Assembly: GCA_042408785.1 (NCBI GenBank)
Contig: JBHOQU010000039.1
Location: 50,851-114,850 of the forward strand
Direction: 5' to 3'
DNA length: 64,000 bases
Source of the DNA: JAUQQI01 sp042408785
GTDB lineage: Bacteria > Chloroflexota > Dehalococcoidia > JAUQQI01
Within the stretch, counting starts at the first letter, position 1. Each line of letters begins with the position of its first letter. Positions 16,822-25,501 of the stretch are shown here, piece by piece. The position numbers were made by a program, and so were the translations under genes. The notes below the pieces were generated by a model. It was not told the DNA's origin and made no database searches. It was given only the letters and a program-made list of their open reading frames with translations.

Positions 16822-18035
16822 CGGTCCGGGGCCTCAAACCCGAGACGGTCGCCTGGGCCGTCCTCTGGACCGCCTTTGGGGTTTTCCTCCTGCTCTGCGC
16901 CGGGACCATCCTGGCCGTCCGGTGGTTTATCCAGTCGGCCACGGTTACCGAGGAGGCCCAGTTAACCGTCACCGGCGGCACCGTGGCCATCCGGCCCCTG
17001 AGCCAGGGCGGCCCCGACTGGGTCGTCGCCCCGTCCCAGGCAGCCCTCAGGGAGTCCGACCAGGTGCGGACCGACGAAGGCTCCACCGCTTTCATCCGGC
17101 TGCCCGACGGTTCCACGGTCTCGGTTCTGCCGGGCACCGAACTTGCCCTAAGCCGGCTTCGGAGGTTCAGGTTCGGCGAGCCGGGTTACCTGCTGGACAT
17201 CACCATCAAGTCGGGGCGGCTGATTCTGGGGGTGGCCCACCCGATTGGGCGGCCCACTGAGTTCCGGATTTTGGACGGGGGCGCCGAGGTGCGGCTGACC
17301 GAGGGCAACTACGCCGTCCGCAAGGAGGCCGACCGGCTCGAGGTGCGGGTCCGCCAGCTGGGCAGCGCCCTGGTCCGGAGCGGCCCCTTCGAGGTCAACC
17401 TGGGCTCCCTCCAGCGGGCCGTGGCTTACCCAGGCCGGGTGGACGGGCCCCTGCCCCCGGAGGACGACCTGATCAGGGCCGGCGATTTCAGCCAGGGGGT
17501 CGACGACCGGGCCTGGCAGCCGGTGGTCGAAGAGGCCTGCTGGGCCGCGCCCCAGGTTCAGAATCGCCTCGAACCGGCCCGGGTGGATGGGGAGCTGGCG
17601 GTCCGGTTCTTCCGCCAGGACAGTGAGGGCACCCCCTGCCAGATGTTCCTCCACCAGGAGATAAACCGGGACGTCTCGGACCTGATATCCCTGCGGCTCA
17701 GGATTGAGTTCCGGATCAACCGCCAGACCCTTTCAGGGGGCGGCTACCTGGGGAGCGAATACCCGGTCCAGGTCAGGATGCTTTACCGGGGCGCCGACGG
17801 GGGCGAGCGGCTCTGGGTCCGGGGATTTTATATCCAGAATGTAGAGGGCCGACGGACCGACCACGGCGTAAAAGTCGACGGCGGCCGCTGGGTTGAGTAC
17901 TGGGTTCCCGATGCCGAGGACCCGAGCCTGCTAAGCTTGGCCGGGGGCGTCCGGTACATCCGGTGGATCGAGGTCATGGCCAGCGGCCACGACTTCGAAT
18001 CCTATGTCCGCCGGGTAAGCCTCCTCGGGCAGTGA
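16818..18035 (+). CDS. Membrane-anchored FecR-domain protein
   Basis: A 405-residue protein. One N-terminal membrane helix (about residues 13-37) is followed by a FecR-like region (ESDQVRTDEGSTAFIRLPDGSTVSVLPGTEL, in pieces), which in other systems relays a surface or periplasmic signal to a cytoplasmic partner. The C-terminal half (from about 215) is beta-rich with a conserved-looking Trp/Tyr pattern and may be a carbohydrate-binding-like or jelly-roll module; I could not assign it. Its start overlaps the kinase stop by 4 bp, suggesting a functional pair. No FecA or sigma factor is nearby. Confidence 0.7.
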   Translation: MTVRGLKPETVAWAVLWTAFGVFLLLCAGTILAVRWFIQSATVTEEAQLTVTGGTVAIRPLSQGGPDWVVAPSQAALRESDQVRTDEGSTAFIRLPDGSTVSVLPGTELALSRLRRFRFGEPGYLLDITIKSGRLILGVAHPIGRPTEFRILDGGAEVRLTEGNYAVRKEADRLEVRVRQLGSALVRSGPFEVNLGSLQRAVAYPGRVDGPLPPEDDLIRAGDFSQGVDDRAWQPVVEEACWAAPQVQNRLEPARVDGELAVRFFRQDSEGTPCQMFLHQEINRDVSDLISLRLRIEFRINRQTLSGGGYLGSEYPVQVRMLYRGADGGERLWVRGFYIQNVEGRRTDHGVKVDGGRWVEYWVPDAEDPSLLSLAGGVRYIRWIEVMASGHDFESYVRRVSLLGQ

Positions 18036-18087
18036 GGGGGGCACAGGACCGCATGTGGTAGTATAGTAGGGTAAGGAGGCGAGGGAG

Positions 18088-18426
18088 ATGGATGCGGGAA
18101 AACAGCTCCGTAAAAGCAACACCAACCGGCTGCTCTTCGGGGTCTGCGGCGGCCTCGGCGAGTACTTCAACGTCGACCCCCTGGTCTTCCGGGTCGCCTT
18201 TATTGCCCTGGCCTTGGTGCAGGGCCTGGGGATCCTGCTCTACCTGTTGCTGGTGTTCCTCATGCCAAGGCCGGCGGCGTCGAGCACCGACCTGCCCAAC
18301 GCCCTTAAGGACAACCTGAGGTCGGCGCCCGCCGAAGCCACCGAGGCCGGGCGCCGGGCAATCCGGATCCTCCGGGGCCAGCCGGTCGCATCAGCCGAAG
18401 GCGGGGAGCATCCGGAGGGGCCCTAA
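18088..18426 (+). CDS. PspC-domain membrane protein
   Basis: A 112-residue protein. The PspC domain fills the first two thirds: KSNTNRLLFGVCGGLGEYF, then DPLVFRVAFIALAL and a membrane helix ending LLVFLMPRP. The tail is polar. PspC proteins take part in membrane-stress signalling in E. coli, but stand-alone copies like this one are widespread and poorly characterised. A good GGAGG lies upstream of the ATG and TATAGT (18062-18067) could be its -10. Confidence 0.9.
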   Translation: MDAGKQLRKSNTNRLLFGVCGGLGEYFNVDPLVFRVAFIALALVQGLGILLYLLLVFLMPRPAASSTDLPNALKDNLRSAPAEATEAGRRAIRILRGQPVASAEGGEHPEGP

Positions 18427-18433
18427 ATCTGGG

Positions 18434-18451
18434 GCGGCCCGGTCGGGCCGC
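18434..18451. terminator. Hairpin between convergent genes, possible terminator
   Basis: GCGGCCC (18434-18440) and GGGCCGC (18445-18451) form a 7-bp GC stem with a four-base loop, between the stops of the PspC gene (+) and the DUF433 gene (-). There is no U-tract, so termination activity is uncertain. Confidence 0.35.
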
Positions 18452-18457
18452 TAACGC

Positions 18458-18691
18458 CTAGTAGCGATTCGAGAGGTCGCGATAGACCTGGGCGGTGTTT
18501 TCTTCGAAATAGAGAAAAGCGGCGTCGACCTGTTCCTCGGAAAGCTCGGGGAAGTGCCGGGCGATGGCCGCAAATGAGCCGCCGCTGTTATTGTAGACAA
18601 AGATAATATCGGCCACGGCGATGTCGGTTCCGCGGATATAGGCGGTTCCGTCCGGGCCGACCTCGATAAACTCCTCGAAAGCTTGCCCCAT
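18458..18691 (-). CDS. DUF433 family protein
   Basis: A 77-residue protein with the DUF433 pattern: a short beta part (GTAYIRGTDIAVADII), then a helical part (AAIARHFPELSEEQVDAAFLYFEEN) that resembles a degenerate winged helix. Many DUF433 proteins are encoded next to a PIN-like DUF5615 partner and are thought to be antitoxins. No such partner lies here: downstream is a convergent gene and upstream a divergent one. An orphan; function unknown. Confidence 0.8.
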   Translation of the reverse strand: MGQAFEEFIEVGPDGTAYIRGTDIAVADIIFVYNNSGGSFAAIARHFPELSEEQVDAAFLYFEENTAQVYRDLSNRY

Positions 18692-18743
18692 CGAAGCGAC
18701 GACTCCTTATTTTTACCCAAATTTTAGCCCCCATCCCCTCCCC

Positions 18744-18810
18744 CCGTCAAAGAAGCCGACCAGGCTGGCAAGTCGCTGCCTTCTGAAGGGCTTCTGGTTC
18801 CGTTTGACGG
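18744..18810. other. Imperfect long inverted repeat upstream of the TRAP locus
   Basis: CCGTCAAA (18744-18751) pairs exactly with TTTGACGG (18803-18810); just inside, GAAGCC pairs with GGCTTC after an 8-nt bulge on the right side, and smaller pairings are possible in the apical part. It lies between the divergent DUF433 and dctP genes. It could be an operator or a folded leader. No known riboswitch consensus was recognised. Confidence 0.4.
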
Positions 18811-18895
18811 TCTGGAGTCGGCTTGACAATGGCAATCCCGCAGATACCAAACTTTTTCGCTAACCGCAACCATTACCCAGAAAGGAGGAATTCGA

Positions 18896-19816
18896 ATGGC
18901 TCGGGAGCGGAGGCGATTAACCCGGCGGGCTTTTATTGCGGCGGGGGCGGCGACGCTGGCCGCGGCCTGTACTCAGGCGGCCCAGGAACAGCGGCCCCAG
19001 CAGCCCCAGGCCCAGCCACCAGCCGCCCAGCAGGAGGCGGCCCGAACGGCCAGAACCTTTACCTGGAAGATGCAGAGCACCTGGACTGCCGGCGACTGGC
19101 ACCAGCAGAACCCGAAAAACTTCGTCGACATGGTCCAGGAAATGTCCGGCGGCCGCCTGCGCATTGAGCTCCTGCCGGTCGGGGCGGTGGTGCCGGCCTT
19201 CGAGGTTCTGGATGCCGTTCATAAGGGGCTTCTAGATGCCGGCAACTCCTGGCCCGGCTACTGGTACGGGAAGCACCCGGCGGCCACCCTTTTCGGCAGC
19301 ATCCCGGGCGGGCCCTTCGGCATGAACTCGGAGGACTTCCTCGGCTGGATGTACCTGGGCGGCGGGCTCGAGCTCTACAACGAGCTCCTTCAGAAAGAGC
19401 TCGGGCTTAATGTGGTTGCATTCCCGTCTTTCGGCGAGACCCCTGAACCCCTCGGTTGGTTCCCGCGGCCCATCCGGAACGTGGCCGATTTTAAAGGCCT
19501 TAAATTCCGGGCCGCCGGGATGTCCGCCGAGGTGTTCAGCGAGTTTGGGATGTCGGTGGTTACGCTGCCCGGCGGCGAGATAATTCCTGCCCTCGAACGC
19601 AAAGTCATCGACGCCGCCGAGTTCAGCGACCCCACCTCCGACATGTCCCTGGGATTCCAGGACGTTTTAAAGCACTACCACCTGCCGGGCATCCACCAGC
19701 CCACCGGCATTATGGAGATTCTCATCAACAAACAGAAGTGGGACGAACTTCCCACCGACCTGAAGGCCATCGTGTGGAGGTTCTTCGGGAGCTTATTTTC
19801 GGCATCGTCCCCATAG
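18896..19816 (+). pseudogene. dctP: TRAP transporter substrate-binding protein, truncated by deletion
   Basis: Reads 306 residues from ATG 18896, with a strong AAAGGAGG upstream. The N-terminus has a double-Arg signal (RRRLTRRAFIAAG) and a lipobox-like AAAC. The body is a DctP/TAXI-type extracytoplasmic receptor (GWFPRPIRNVADFKGLKFRA, then a binding-Arg region and LERKVIDAAEFSDP). After LPTDLKAIV the homology stops and 13 unrelated residues follow, because the frame crosses near 19770-19780 into dctM sequence. A full receptor would continue for several dozen residues. Probably inactive unless the missing C-terminal helices are dispensable. Confidence 0.8.
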
Positions 19817-20445
19817 CGACCCTGATCTTCGCCGCCCTCGGAAGCATCCTGGCCGGCCTGGCGACCCCAACCGAGGCCGCGGCCATGGGGGCCTCTGCGG
19901 CCCTGGTGCTTACGGCCCTTTACCGGCGCCTTAACTTCCGACTGCTTCGGGAGGCGGTGGTCCGAACCCTGGAGACCACCAGCATGATCCTTTTCCTGGC
20001 GGTGTCGGCAAACTTTTACGCGGCCGTTTTCGGCCGGCTGGGCACCGGCACCTGGCTCACCGAACAGATTCTGGCCCTGCCGGTCGACCCTATAGTCATG
20101 CTGATTTTAATTATGGCCCTTATCTTTCTGCTAGGCTGGCCCCTTGAATGGCCGGCAATCATCCTGATTTTTCTGCCCATCATCCTGCCCGTGGTTCAGG
20201 CCCTCGGTTTTAACCTGCTCTGGTTCTGCATCTTGGTGGCGGTCAACCTTCAGACGGCGTTCCTCTCGCCGCCGGTGGCCGTGGCGGCCTATTACCTCAA
20301 GGGTGTGGCCCCCGAGTTTGACCTGAAAGACATCTACGCCGGCATGCTGGAGTTTATGGTGCTGCAGCTGGTGGGCCTGGCCCTGGTTTTCCTGTTCCCC
20401 GACCTTGCCCTATGGCTGCCGCGGCTGCTTTACGGCGGACAGTAG
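19775..20445 (+). pseudogene. dctM: TRAP transporter large permease, C-terminal half only
   Basis: Begins near VEVLRELIFGIVP at the deletion junction and runs to 20445, about 220 residues, roughly the second half of a normal DctM (about 430). Family motifs are clear: GLATPTEAAAMGA, then FLLGWPLEWPAIILIFLPII and NLQTAFLSPPVAVAAYYLKG, within about six hydrophobic helices. It is in a different frame from dctP. The N-terminal half, the small permease dctQ and the dctP end are all missing. An ORF start at 19738 lies inside dctP coding sequence and is not a genuine start. Confidence 0.8.
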
Positions 20446-20457
20446 GGACAGGGCCTG

Positions 20458-21411
20458 CTACTGGATGAGCACCTCGTACATTTCGCCGATGGAGAGGCCC
20501 AGGTGAATCCGACGGATCGCCTCGGCGAAGAGGGGCGCAACCGAAAGGACGGTTATCTTCCCGATCCGCTTCTCCGGGGGCAAGGGCAGCGTGTCGGTTA
20601 CGACGACCTCCTCAAAGGGGCCCTGGGCCAGCCGTTCAATGGCCGGGCCGGAAAACACCCCGTGGGTGGCAACGGCATAAATTGACCGCGCCCCGGCGGC
20701 CAGCAGCGCCTCGGCCGCCCGGGTCATGGTCCCCGCCGTGTCGATCTCGTCGTCAAAGACCACCGCATCCCGGCCCGCCACGTCCCCGATAACCGTGAGC
20801 ACCTCCACCCGGGTCCCGGTGGGGGCCCGCCGCTTTTCAATGATGGCCGTCGGCACATTTAAATACTCGGCAAAGTTTCGGGCCCGCTTGGCAACCCCAA
20901 TGTCGGCCGCAACCACCACCGGGTTAAGCAGCCGCCGGGTGCGCACGTAGTCGGCCAGGGTAAAGAAGGCCGTAAGCTCGTCCACAGGTATCGTGAAGAA
21001 GCCCTGAATCTGCCCGGCGTGCAGGTCCATGGTTACCACCCGGTTGGCCCCGGCCACCTGCAGAAAGTCGGCGATAAGTCGGGCGGTAATGGGGACGCGG
21101 GGCTGGTCTTTTTTGTCCGTCCGGCCGTAAGCGTAGTAGGGGATTACGGCCGTGATGCGCTCGGCCGAGGCCCGCCGGGCCGCATCCAGCATGATGAAAA
21201 GCTCCATCAAGTTGCGGTTCACCGGCGAAGCGATGGGCTGGATGATAAAGACGTCGTGGGACCGAATGGAGGAATGATAACGGACGAAGATATTCTCATT
21301 CGAAAACTCAAAGACATCCACCCCGCCCAGCTCCACCCCGAGGACCTCACAGACTCGCCGGGCAAATTCCGGGTGGGCGTTGCCAGAGAATATACTCAGC
21401 CGCTGGTACAA
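20458..21411 (-). CDS. prs: Ribose-phosphate pyrophosphokinase (PRPP synthetase)
   Basis: Makes PRPP from ribose 5-phosphate and ATP for purine, pyrimidine, His and Trp synthesis. With a TTG start at 21411 the protein is 317 residues and begins MYQRLSIFSGNAHPEFA, the usual start of this family; the open frame extends further upstream without support. Motifs: the ATP loop FEFSNENIFVRYH, YGRTDKKDQPR, the metal-binding DLHAGQIQGFF, and the PRPP loop VVFDDEIDTAGTMT. A GAGGGGG lies about 12 nt before the TTG. Confidence 0.94.
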   Translation of the reverse strand: MYQRLSIFSGNAHPEFARRVCEVLGVELGGVDVFEFSNENIFVRYHSSIRSHDVFIIQPIASPVNRNLMELFIMLDAARRASAERITAVIPYYAYGRTDKKDQPRVPITARLIADFLQVAGANRVVTMDLHAGQIQGFFTIPVDELTAFFTLADYVRTRRLLNPVVVAADIGVAKRARNFAEYLNVPTAIIEKRRAPTGTRVEVLTVIGDVAGRDAVVFDDEIDTAGTMTRAAEALLAAGARSIYAVATHGVFSGPAIERLAQGPFEEVVVTDTLPLPPEKRIGKITVLSVAPLFAEAIRRIHLGLSIGEMYEVLIQ

Positions 21412-21595
21412 GGTCGCCGTTGCCCCCTCGGCCTCGATTTTCGATGCCTCCGTCGCAGATTTTAATACACCCCGGACCCCCACGCCAGGTGCGGGCTGCC
21501 CCGGTCTCGACAGGCTGTAGGGGCACCGCCGCTTTTTACGCCAGCCCGACCCTCGCAAACTCAAACTGAGGTAAAGTCTAACCGGAACGGCGGCG

Positions 21596-22579
21596 ATGCC
21601 TGCACCTCGCCTGCGCTGGCTTCTGCTGGGATTCTGGCTTCTGCTTGCCGGCGGGTCGCTGGCCCTTATCCGCCTGGGCCAGCCCGCAAGCGGCCCTCTG
21701 CCGGCCCCGGCAGGCACCCCAGGCCCTGCGGGCCAGGTTCTCCGCTACCGGCTGGACCCGGAAAGGTTTATCCTGCTGGAGGTCGAACCCCTCAAGCCGG
21801 GACCCAACGATTTCCGGGTAACCCTCCTCGACCGGAATCTCCAGCCGATACCGGCCGGGGGGCTTTACCTGCGGCTACGGCGGCTCGACCAGGACAGCCC
21901 TCCGATAGACCTCCCCCTTAGCCGAGCCGATAACCGGCCCGGCTTTTCGGCCCGCCACGACCTTGAACCGGGCTGGTGGGCGGCCGAGGGGGGCCTCGCC
22001 GGTGGCCCGGCCCAGACCTTTTACTTGCTGGTCGGGTCGCCCGGTGGGGCGGCCTCCGACCCCGGGGCAGCGGAGCTGTTGAACCGGGCCGTTGACGAGT
22101 TCGGCCGGCTTGCAGGCGTGCGCTGGGAGGAGCAGCTCACCAGCGGCCTGCCCTATCCTACTGAGGCCGGGGCCTGGGTCCTGACCGAGGCGGAGGCCCA
22201 GGCCCCCGACCGGGTCCACCTGAAGGTGACCCTGGACGGGTCGGTCCGGGAAACGTATCAGGTCGGGGGCCGGCGCTGCGACCGGGAAGGCGGCGGACCC
22301 TGGCAGTGCGCCGACGCAACCCCGCTAAATCCCTTCGACCGGAGCCCCTTCCGCTCGGCCGCTCAGGTCAGCCTGGGCCGCCAGGAAACTGTCGACGGGG
22401 AGCCGGCCCGGGTGGTATTTTTCTATTACCCGGCCGCCGAAGCCTGGTACGCCTGGTGGGTTGGGGAACAGACCGGCTGGCTGCGGCGGGAAGTTATGCT
22501 GGCCCCCGGCCACGTGATGGTTGCCCGCTATTTCGACCACAACCTCCCCTTAAATATCGGCCTCCCGTCGGGCGGTTAA
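21596..22579 (+). CDS. Secreted or membrane-anchored two-domain protein of unknown function
   Basis: A 327-residue protein with an N-terminal hydrophobic segment (about residues 6-26) acting as a signal or anchor, then a Pro-rich linker. Residues 45-160 look like an immunoglobulin-like beta domain of the YtkA/CopC type (EPLKPGPNDFRVTLLDRN). From about 165 to the end there is a LolA/LppX-like pattern (strands ending GEPARVVFFYYP and TGWLRREVMLAPGHVM). Domain assignments are tentative. It is convergent with pepA and their stop codons overlap in TTAA. Confidence 0.5.
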   Translation: MPAPRLRWLLLGFWLLLAGGSLALIRLGQPASGPLPAPAGTPGPAGQVLRYRLDPERFILLEVEPLKPGPNDFRVTLLDRNLQPIPAGGLYLRLRRLDQDSPPIDLPLSRADNRPGFSARHDLEPGWWAAEGGLAGGPAQTFYLLVGSPGGAASDPGAAELLNRAVDEFGRLAGVRWEEQLTSGLPYPTEAGAWVLTEAEAQAPDRVHLKVTLDGSVRETYQVGGRRCDREGGGPWQCADATPLNPFDRSPFRSAAQVSLGRQETVDGEPARVVFFYYPAAEAWYAWWVGEQTGWLRREVMLAPGHVMVARYFDHNLPLNIGLPSGG

Positions 22580-24087
22580 GTCCGCCCCGCCTCCCGCAGG
22601 GCCAGCTCCACCAGGGTCCGAACGCCGACGCCGGTGCCGCCCTTCGGAATGTAAGGCTGCTCCTTATCGGCCCGAGCCGTGCCGGCGATGTCCAGGTGGA
22701 CCCAGGGCGTATCCTCGGCAAACGCCCGGATGAAGTAGGCCGCGGTGATGGCCCCGGCCTCCCGGCCGCCCACGTTCTTGAGGTCAGCGCAGTCGCTTTT
22801 AAGCTGCTGCCGGTACTCCTCGAACATGGGCAGCTCCCAGATTTTCTCCCCGGCCGCGTCGGCCGCGGCCTTCACCTTGCCCAGGAGCTCGGGGTTGTTC
22901 GTAAAGGCCCCGCTGGCCACGGTGCCCAGGGCAACGACGCAGGCCCCGGTAAGGGTCGCCAGGTCCACGATAGCCCTGGCCCCCAGCTTCCGGGCGTAGC
23001 AGACGCAGTCGGCCAGCACCAGCCGGCCCTCGGCGTCGGTGTTGATAATCTCCACGGTGGTGCCGTTCATCGCCCGGACGATATCCCCGGGCCGGGTCGC
23101 CGTACCCGAGGGCATGTTCTCGGTGCAGCCGGCCAGGCCGATGACGTTCAGCTTCGGCTTGAGCCGGGCGATGGCCTGCATCGCCCCCAGCACGGCCGCC
23201 GCCCCGGACATGTCGGTCTTCATCTCCTCCATCCCCTGGGCCGGCTTCATCGAGATGCCGCCGGTGTCGAAGGTTATCCCCTTGCCGATGAAGGCGATGG
23301 GCGGCTGGGCGCGGTCGGTGCCCCAGTATTTGAGGACGATAAGCTTAGGCGGCTGGGCACTGCCGGCGGCGACGGCCAGGAACGCCCCCATCCCCAGGGA
23401 CTCCATCTGCTCCCGGTCCAGAACCTCGTACTCCAGCCCGTAGCGGTCGGCAAGCTCCCGGGCCCGGTTGGCCATCTCGGTGGGAGTAAGCACGTTGGCC
23501 GGCTCGTTAACCAGGTCCCGGGCAAAATTCACCGCCTCGGCGATGATACGGCCCCGCTCGACCCCCTCGGTCAGGACCGGCACCTTGGCGGCGTCGAACT
23601 CGACCACCTGAACTTCCTCGAGGTGGCCGCCGTTCTCCTCCCGGTTCGTCAGGTATTTATCAAAACGATAGAGACCCAGCAGGGTGCCCTCGGTCAGCGC
23701 CTGGGCGGCCGCGGCGGGGTCCAGGCCGCCGATGCCGGCCCCGTGGACGATGGTAGCGATTTTCTGACAACCAGCCTTCCGTAGGGTCTTGGCCGCCGTG
23801 GCCGACACCTGCCGGACCCGGTCCAGGTCAAACTCCGAGGACTTCCCCAGGCCCACCACCAGCACGTTATCGGCCGGAATCCGGCCAAAGGTCGGGACCA
23901 CAAAGGTTTCGTTAAGTTTGCCCTTAATGTAACCTTTGGCGATGAGCCGGCTGATCTCGCCCCCAAGGGCGCGGTCCACCGCCCCAGTTGCCCCACCCGG
24001 GCGGGTTACGCCCTCGAAGAGGTTCACCACCAGCCCGTCCACCTGGGCTTCGGCAATATTCCCGGCTACAACCCGTACCTCGGTCAC
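22576..24087 (-). CDS. pepA: Leucyl aminopeptidase (M17)
   Basis: A 503-residue cytosolic peptidase with two metal ions that removes N-terminal residues from peptides. Catalytic-domain motifs: GKGITFDTGGISMKPAQGM (Lys and Asp ligands), MKTDMSGAAAVLG, and the signature NTDAEGRLVLAD. The N-terminal alpha/beta domain occupies about residues 1-160. I use GTG at 24087, with AAAGGAGG 9 nt upstream; an ATG further upstream (24171) lacks a site and adds unrelated residues. Confidence 0.95.
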   Translation of the reverse strand: MTEVRVVAGNIAEAQVDGLVVNLFEGVTRPGGATGAVDRALGGEISRLIAKGYIKGKLNETFVVPTFGRIPADNVLVVGLGKSSEFDLDRVRQVSATAAKTLRKAGCQKIATIVHGAGIGGLDPAAAAQALTEGTLLGLYRFDKYLTNREENGGHLEEVQVVEFDAAKVPVLTEGVERGRIIAEAVNFARDLVNEPANVLTPTEMANRARELADRYGLEYEVLDREQMESLGMGAFLAVAAGSAQPPKLIVLKYWGTDRAQPPIAFIGKGITFDTGGISMKPAQGMEEMKTDMSGAAAVLGAMQAIARLKPKLNVIGLAGCTENMPSGTATRPGDIVRAMNGTTVEIINTDAEGRLVLADCVCYARKLGARAIVDLATLTGACVVALGTVASGAFTNNPELLGKVKAAADAAGEKIWELPMFEEYRQQLKSDCADLKNVGGREAGAITAAYFIRAFAEDTPWVHLDIAGTARADKEQPYIPKGGTGVGVRTLVELALREAGRT

Positions 24088-24173
24088 TGTGGGGTCCTCC
24101 TTTCGGGGTAAGGGGTAATTTAACCAGACACAGTTTAGACCCACCCCCAGCCCCTGGTCAACGGACGGCATCT

Positions 24174-24181
24174 GCTAGACT
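24174..24181 (+). promoter_or_regulatory. Possible extended -10 promoter of the DUF72 gene
   Basis: TGC-TAGACT starts at 24174 and ends 9 nt before the ATG at 24191, implying an mRNA with almost no leader. The same 9-mer is found upstream of proS on the other strand (10351-10359). No convincing -35. Confidence 0.4.
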
Positions 24182-24190
24182 TTAGTCGAG

Positions 24191-24979
24191 ATGGTCTACA
24201 TCGGCACCTCGGGCTTCAGCTACGACGACTGGGTTGGGCCCTACTACCCGGCCGGGCTGCCCCGTCGGGGCTGGCTGGAGTACTACGCCCGGGAGTTCAA
24301 CACCGTCGAAATTAACTCCACCTACTACGCCATCCCCAGCGCCCGGACCATGGCCGCCCTGGCCCGGCGGGTCCCGGCCGGCTTTCTCTTCGCCGTGAAG
24401 CTCCCCCGGGAGCTCACCCACGAGCGGACGGCCGACGGGGCCGAGGTCTTCCGCCGGTTCCGGGCCGCCCTCGACCCCCTCATCGCCGCCGGAAAGCTGG
24501 GGGCCCTGCTGGCCCAGTTCCCCAACAGCTTCCGGCCCGACCCCAGAGCCTGGGATTACATCGCCCGCCTCCGGGACCTGGCCGCCGACCTGCCCCTGGT
24601 CGTCGAGTTCCGCCACGTCGGATGGGTGCGCCCCGAAACCTTCGGGCAGCTCCGTCGCCTCGGGGTCGGCTTCTGCTGCGTGGATGAGCCCCAGCTGCCG
24701 GGCCTGCTGCCCCCAGTCGCTGAGGCCACCGGGCCGGTGGGCTACGTGCGCTTCCACGGGCGGAACAAGGCCAAGTGGTGGAAACACGAGCACGCCTACG
24801 AGCGCTACGATTACACCTACTCCGTCGAGGAGCTGGAGGAGTGGGTCCCGAAAATCCGCCGCATCGCCGGCCTCACGGAGCGAACCTTCGTCTTCGCCAA
24901 CAACCACTTCCAGGCCCAGGCGATCCAGACCGCCCGCCAGCTCCGAATGCTCCTCGAACAACCGGCACCGCTCCCCTAG
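24191..24979 (+). CDS. DUF72 (YecE-like) TIM-barrel protein
   Basis: A 262-residue DUF72 protein. Diagnostic segments: an N-terminal IGTSGFSYDDWVGPYYP, then EFNTVEINSTYYAIPS, FLFAVKLPRELTH, a central VVEFRHVGW, and FHGRNKAKWW before a C-terminal FANNHFQAQA. The fold is TIM-barrel-like and the biochemical role is not established in any bacterium I know of. It begins a run with lspA and rluD (3 bp to lspA). Confidence 0.93.
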   Translation: MVYIGTSGFSYDDWVGPYYPAGLPRRGWLEYYAREFNTVEINSTYYAIPSARTMAALARRVPAGFLFAVKLPRELTHERTADGAEVFRRFRAALDPLIAAGKLGALLAQFPNSFRPDPRAWDYIARLRDLAADLPLVVEFRHVGWVRPETFGQLRRLGVGFCCVDEPQLPGLLPPVAEATGPVGYVRFHGRNKAKWWKHEHAYERYDYTYSVEELEEWVPKIRRIAGLTERTFVFANNHFQAQAIQTARQLRMLLEQPAPLP

Positions 24980-24982
24980 CCG

Positions 24983-25501
24983 ATGCGCAGCCCGGCCTGC
25001 AAATCCCTGGACGTCCTCCTGATCGGCGGGGGCGTTCTCATTGCCGACCAGGTAACCAAGGCCCTGGTTCGGGTCCACCTGCCCCCGGGGGCCTCTTTCC
25101 CGGCCGAGTGGCCGGTCCGGCTCACCCACGTGACCAACACCGGGGCCGCCTTCGGCCTTTTCACCAACCAGAGCCTGATCCTGACGTTTGTGGCGTTCTT
25201 GGCCATTGGGCTGATAATTTATTATTACCGGAGGTTGCCCGAGGGGGCCTGGGCCCTGCGGGCCGCCCTGGGTCTCCAGCTGGGCGGGGCCGTCGGCAAC
25301 CTGATTGACCGCATCTGGCAGGGCTACGTAACCGACTTCATCGACCTGCGTTTCTGGCCGGTCTTTAACATTGCCGATTCGGCCATAACCGTTGGCGCGG
25401 TCTTGCTGGCCGTAAGCATCCTTTGGCCGGACCTTATTAAGGGCCGTGGGCCGGTCGAACATGCACCCACCAGTGCCGGCGACCGCCGGGGCGAGGCCTG
25501 A
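24983..25501 (+). CDS. lspA: Lipoprotein signal peptidase
   Basis: A 172-residue inner-membrane aspartyl protease that cleaves prolipoproteins after lipidation. Four hydrophobic helices are visible. The catalytic Asp residues lie in GGAVGNLIDRI...GYVTDFID and FNIADSAI; NTGAAFGLF is also diagnostic. A polar C-terminal tail overlaps the next gene by about 40 bp. It is the natural partner of the lipobox proteins in this window (LivJ, DctP). Confidence 0.96.
   Translation: MRSPACKSLDVLLIGGGVLIADQVTKALVRVHLPPGASFPAEWPVRLTHVTNTGAAFGLFTNQSLILTFVAFLAIGLIIYYYRRLPEGAWALRAALGLQLGGAVGNLIDRIWQGYVTDFIDLRFWPVFNIADSAITVGAVLLAVSILWPDLIKGRGPVEHAPTSAGDRRGEA

Noticed and set aside
21412..21717. N-terminal extension of prs
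   Set aside because: About 100 residues without family similarity; the enzyme's conserved start, YQRLSIFSGNAHPEFA, begins directly after a TTG.
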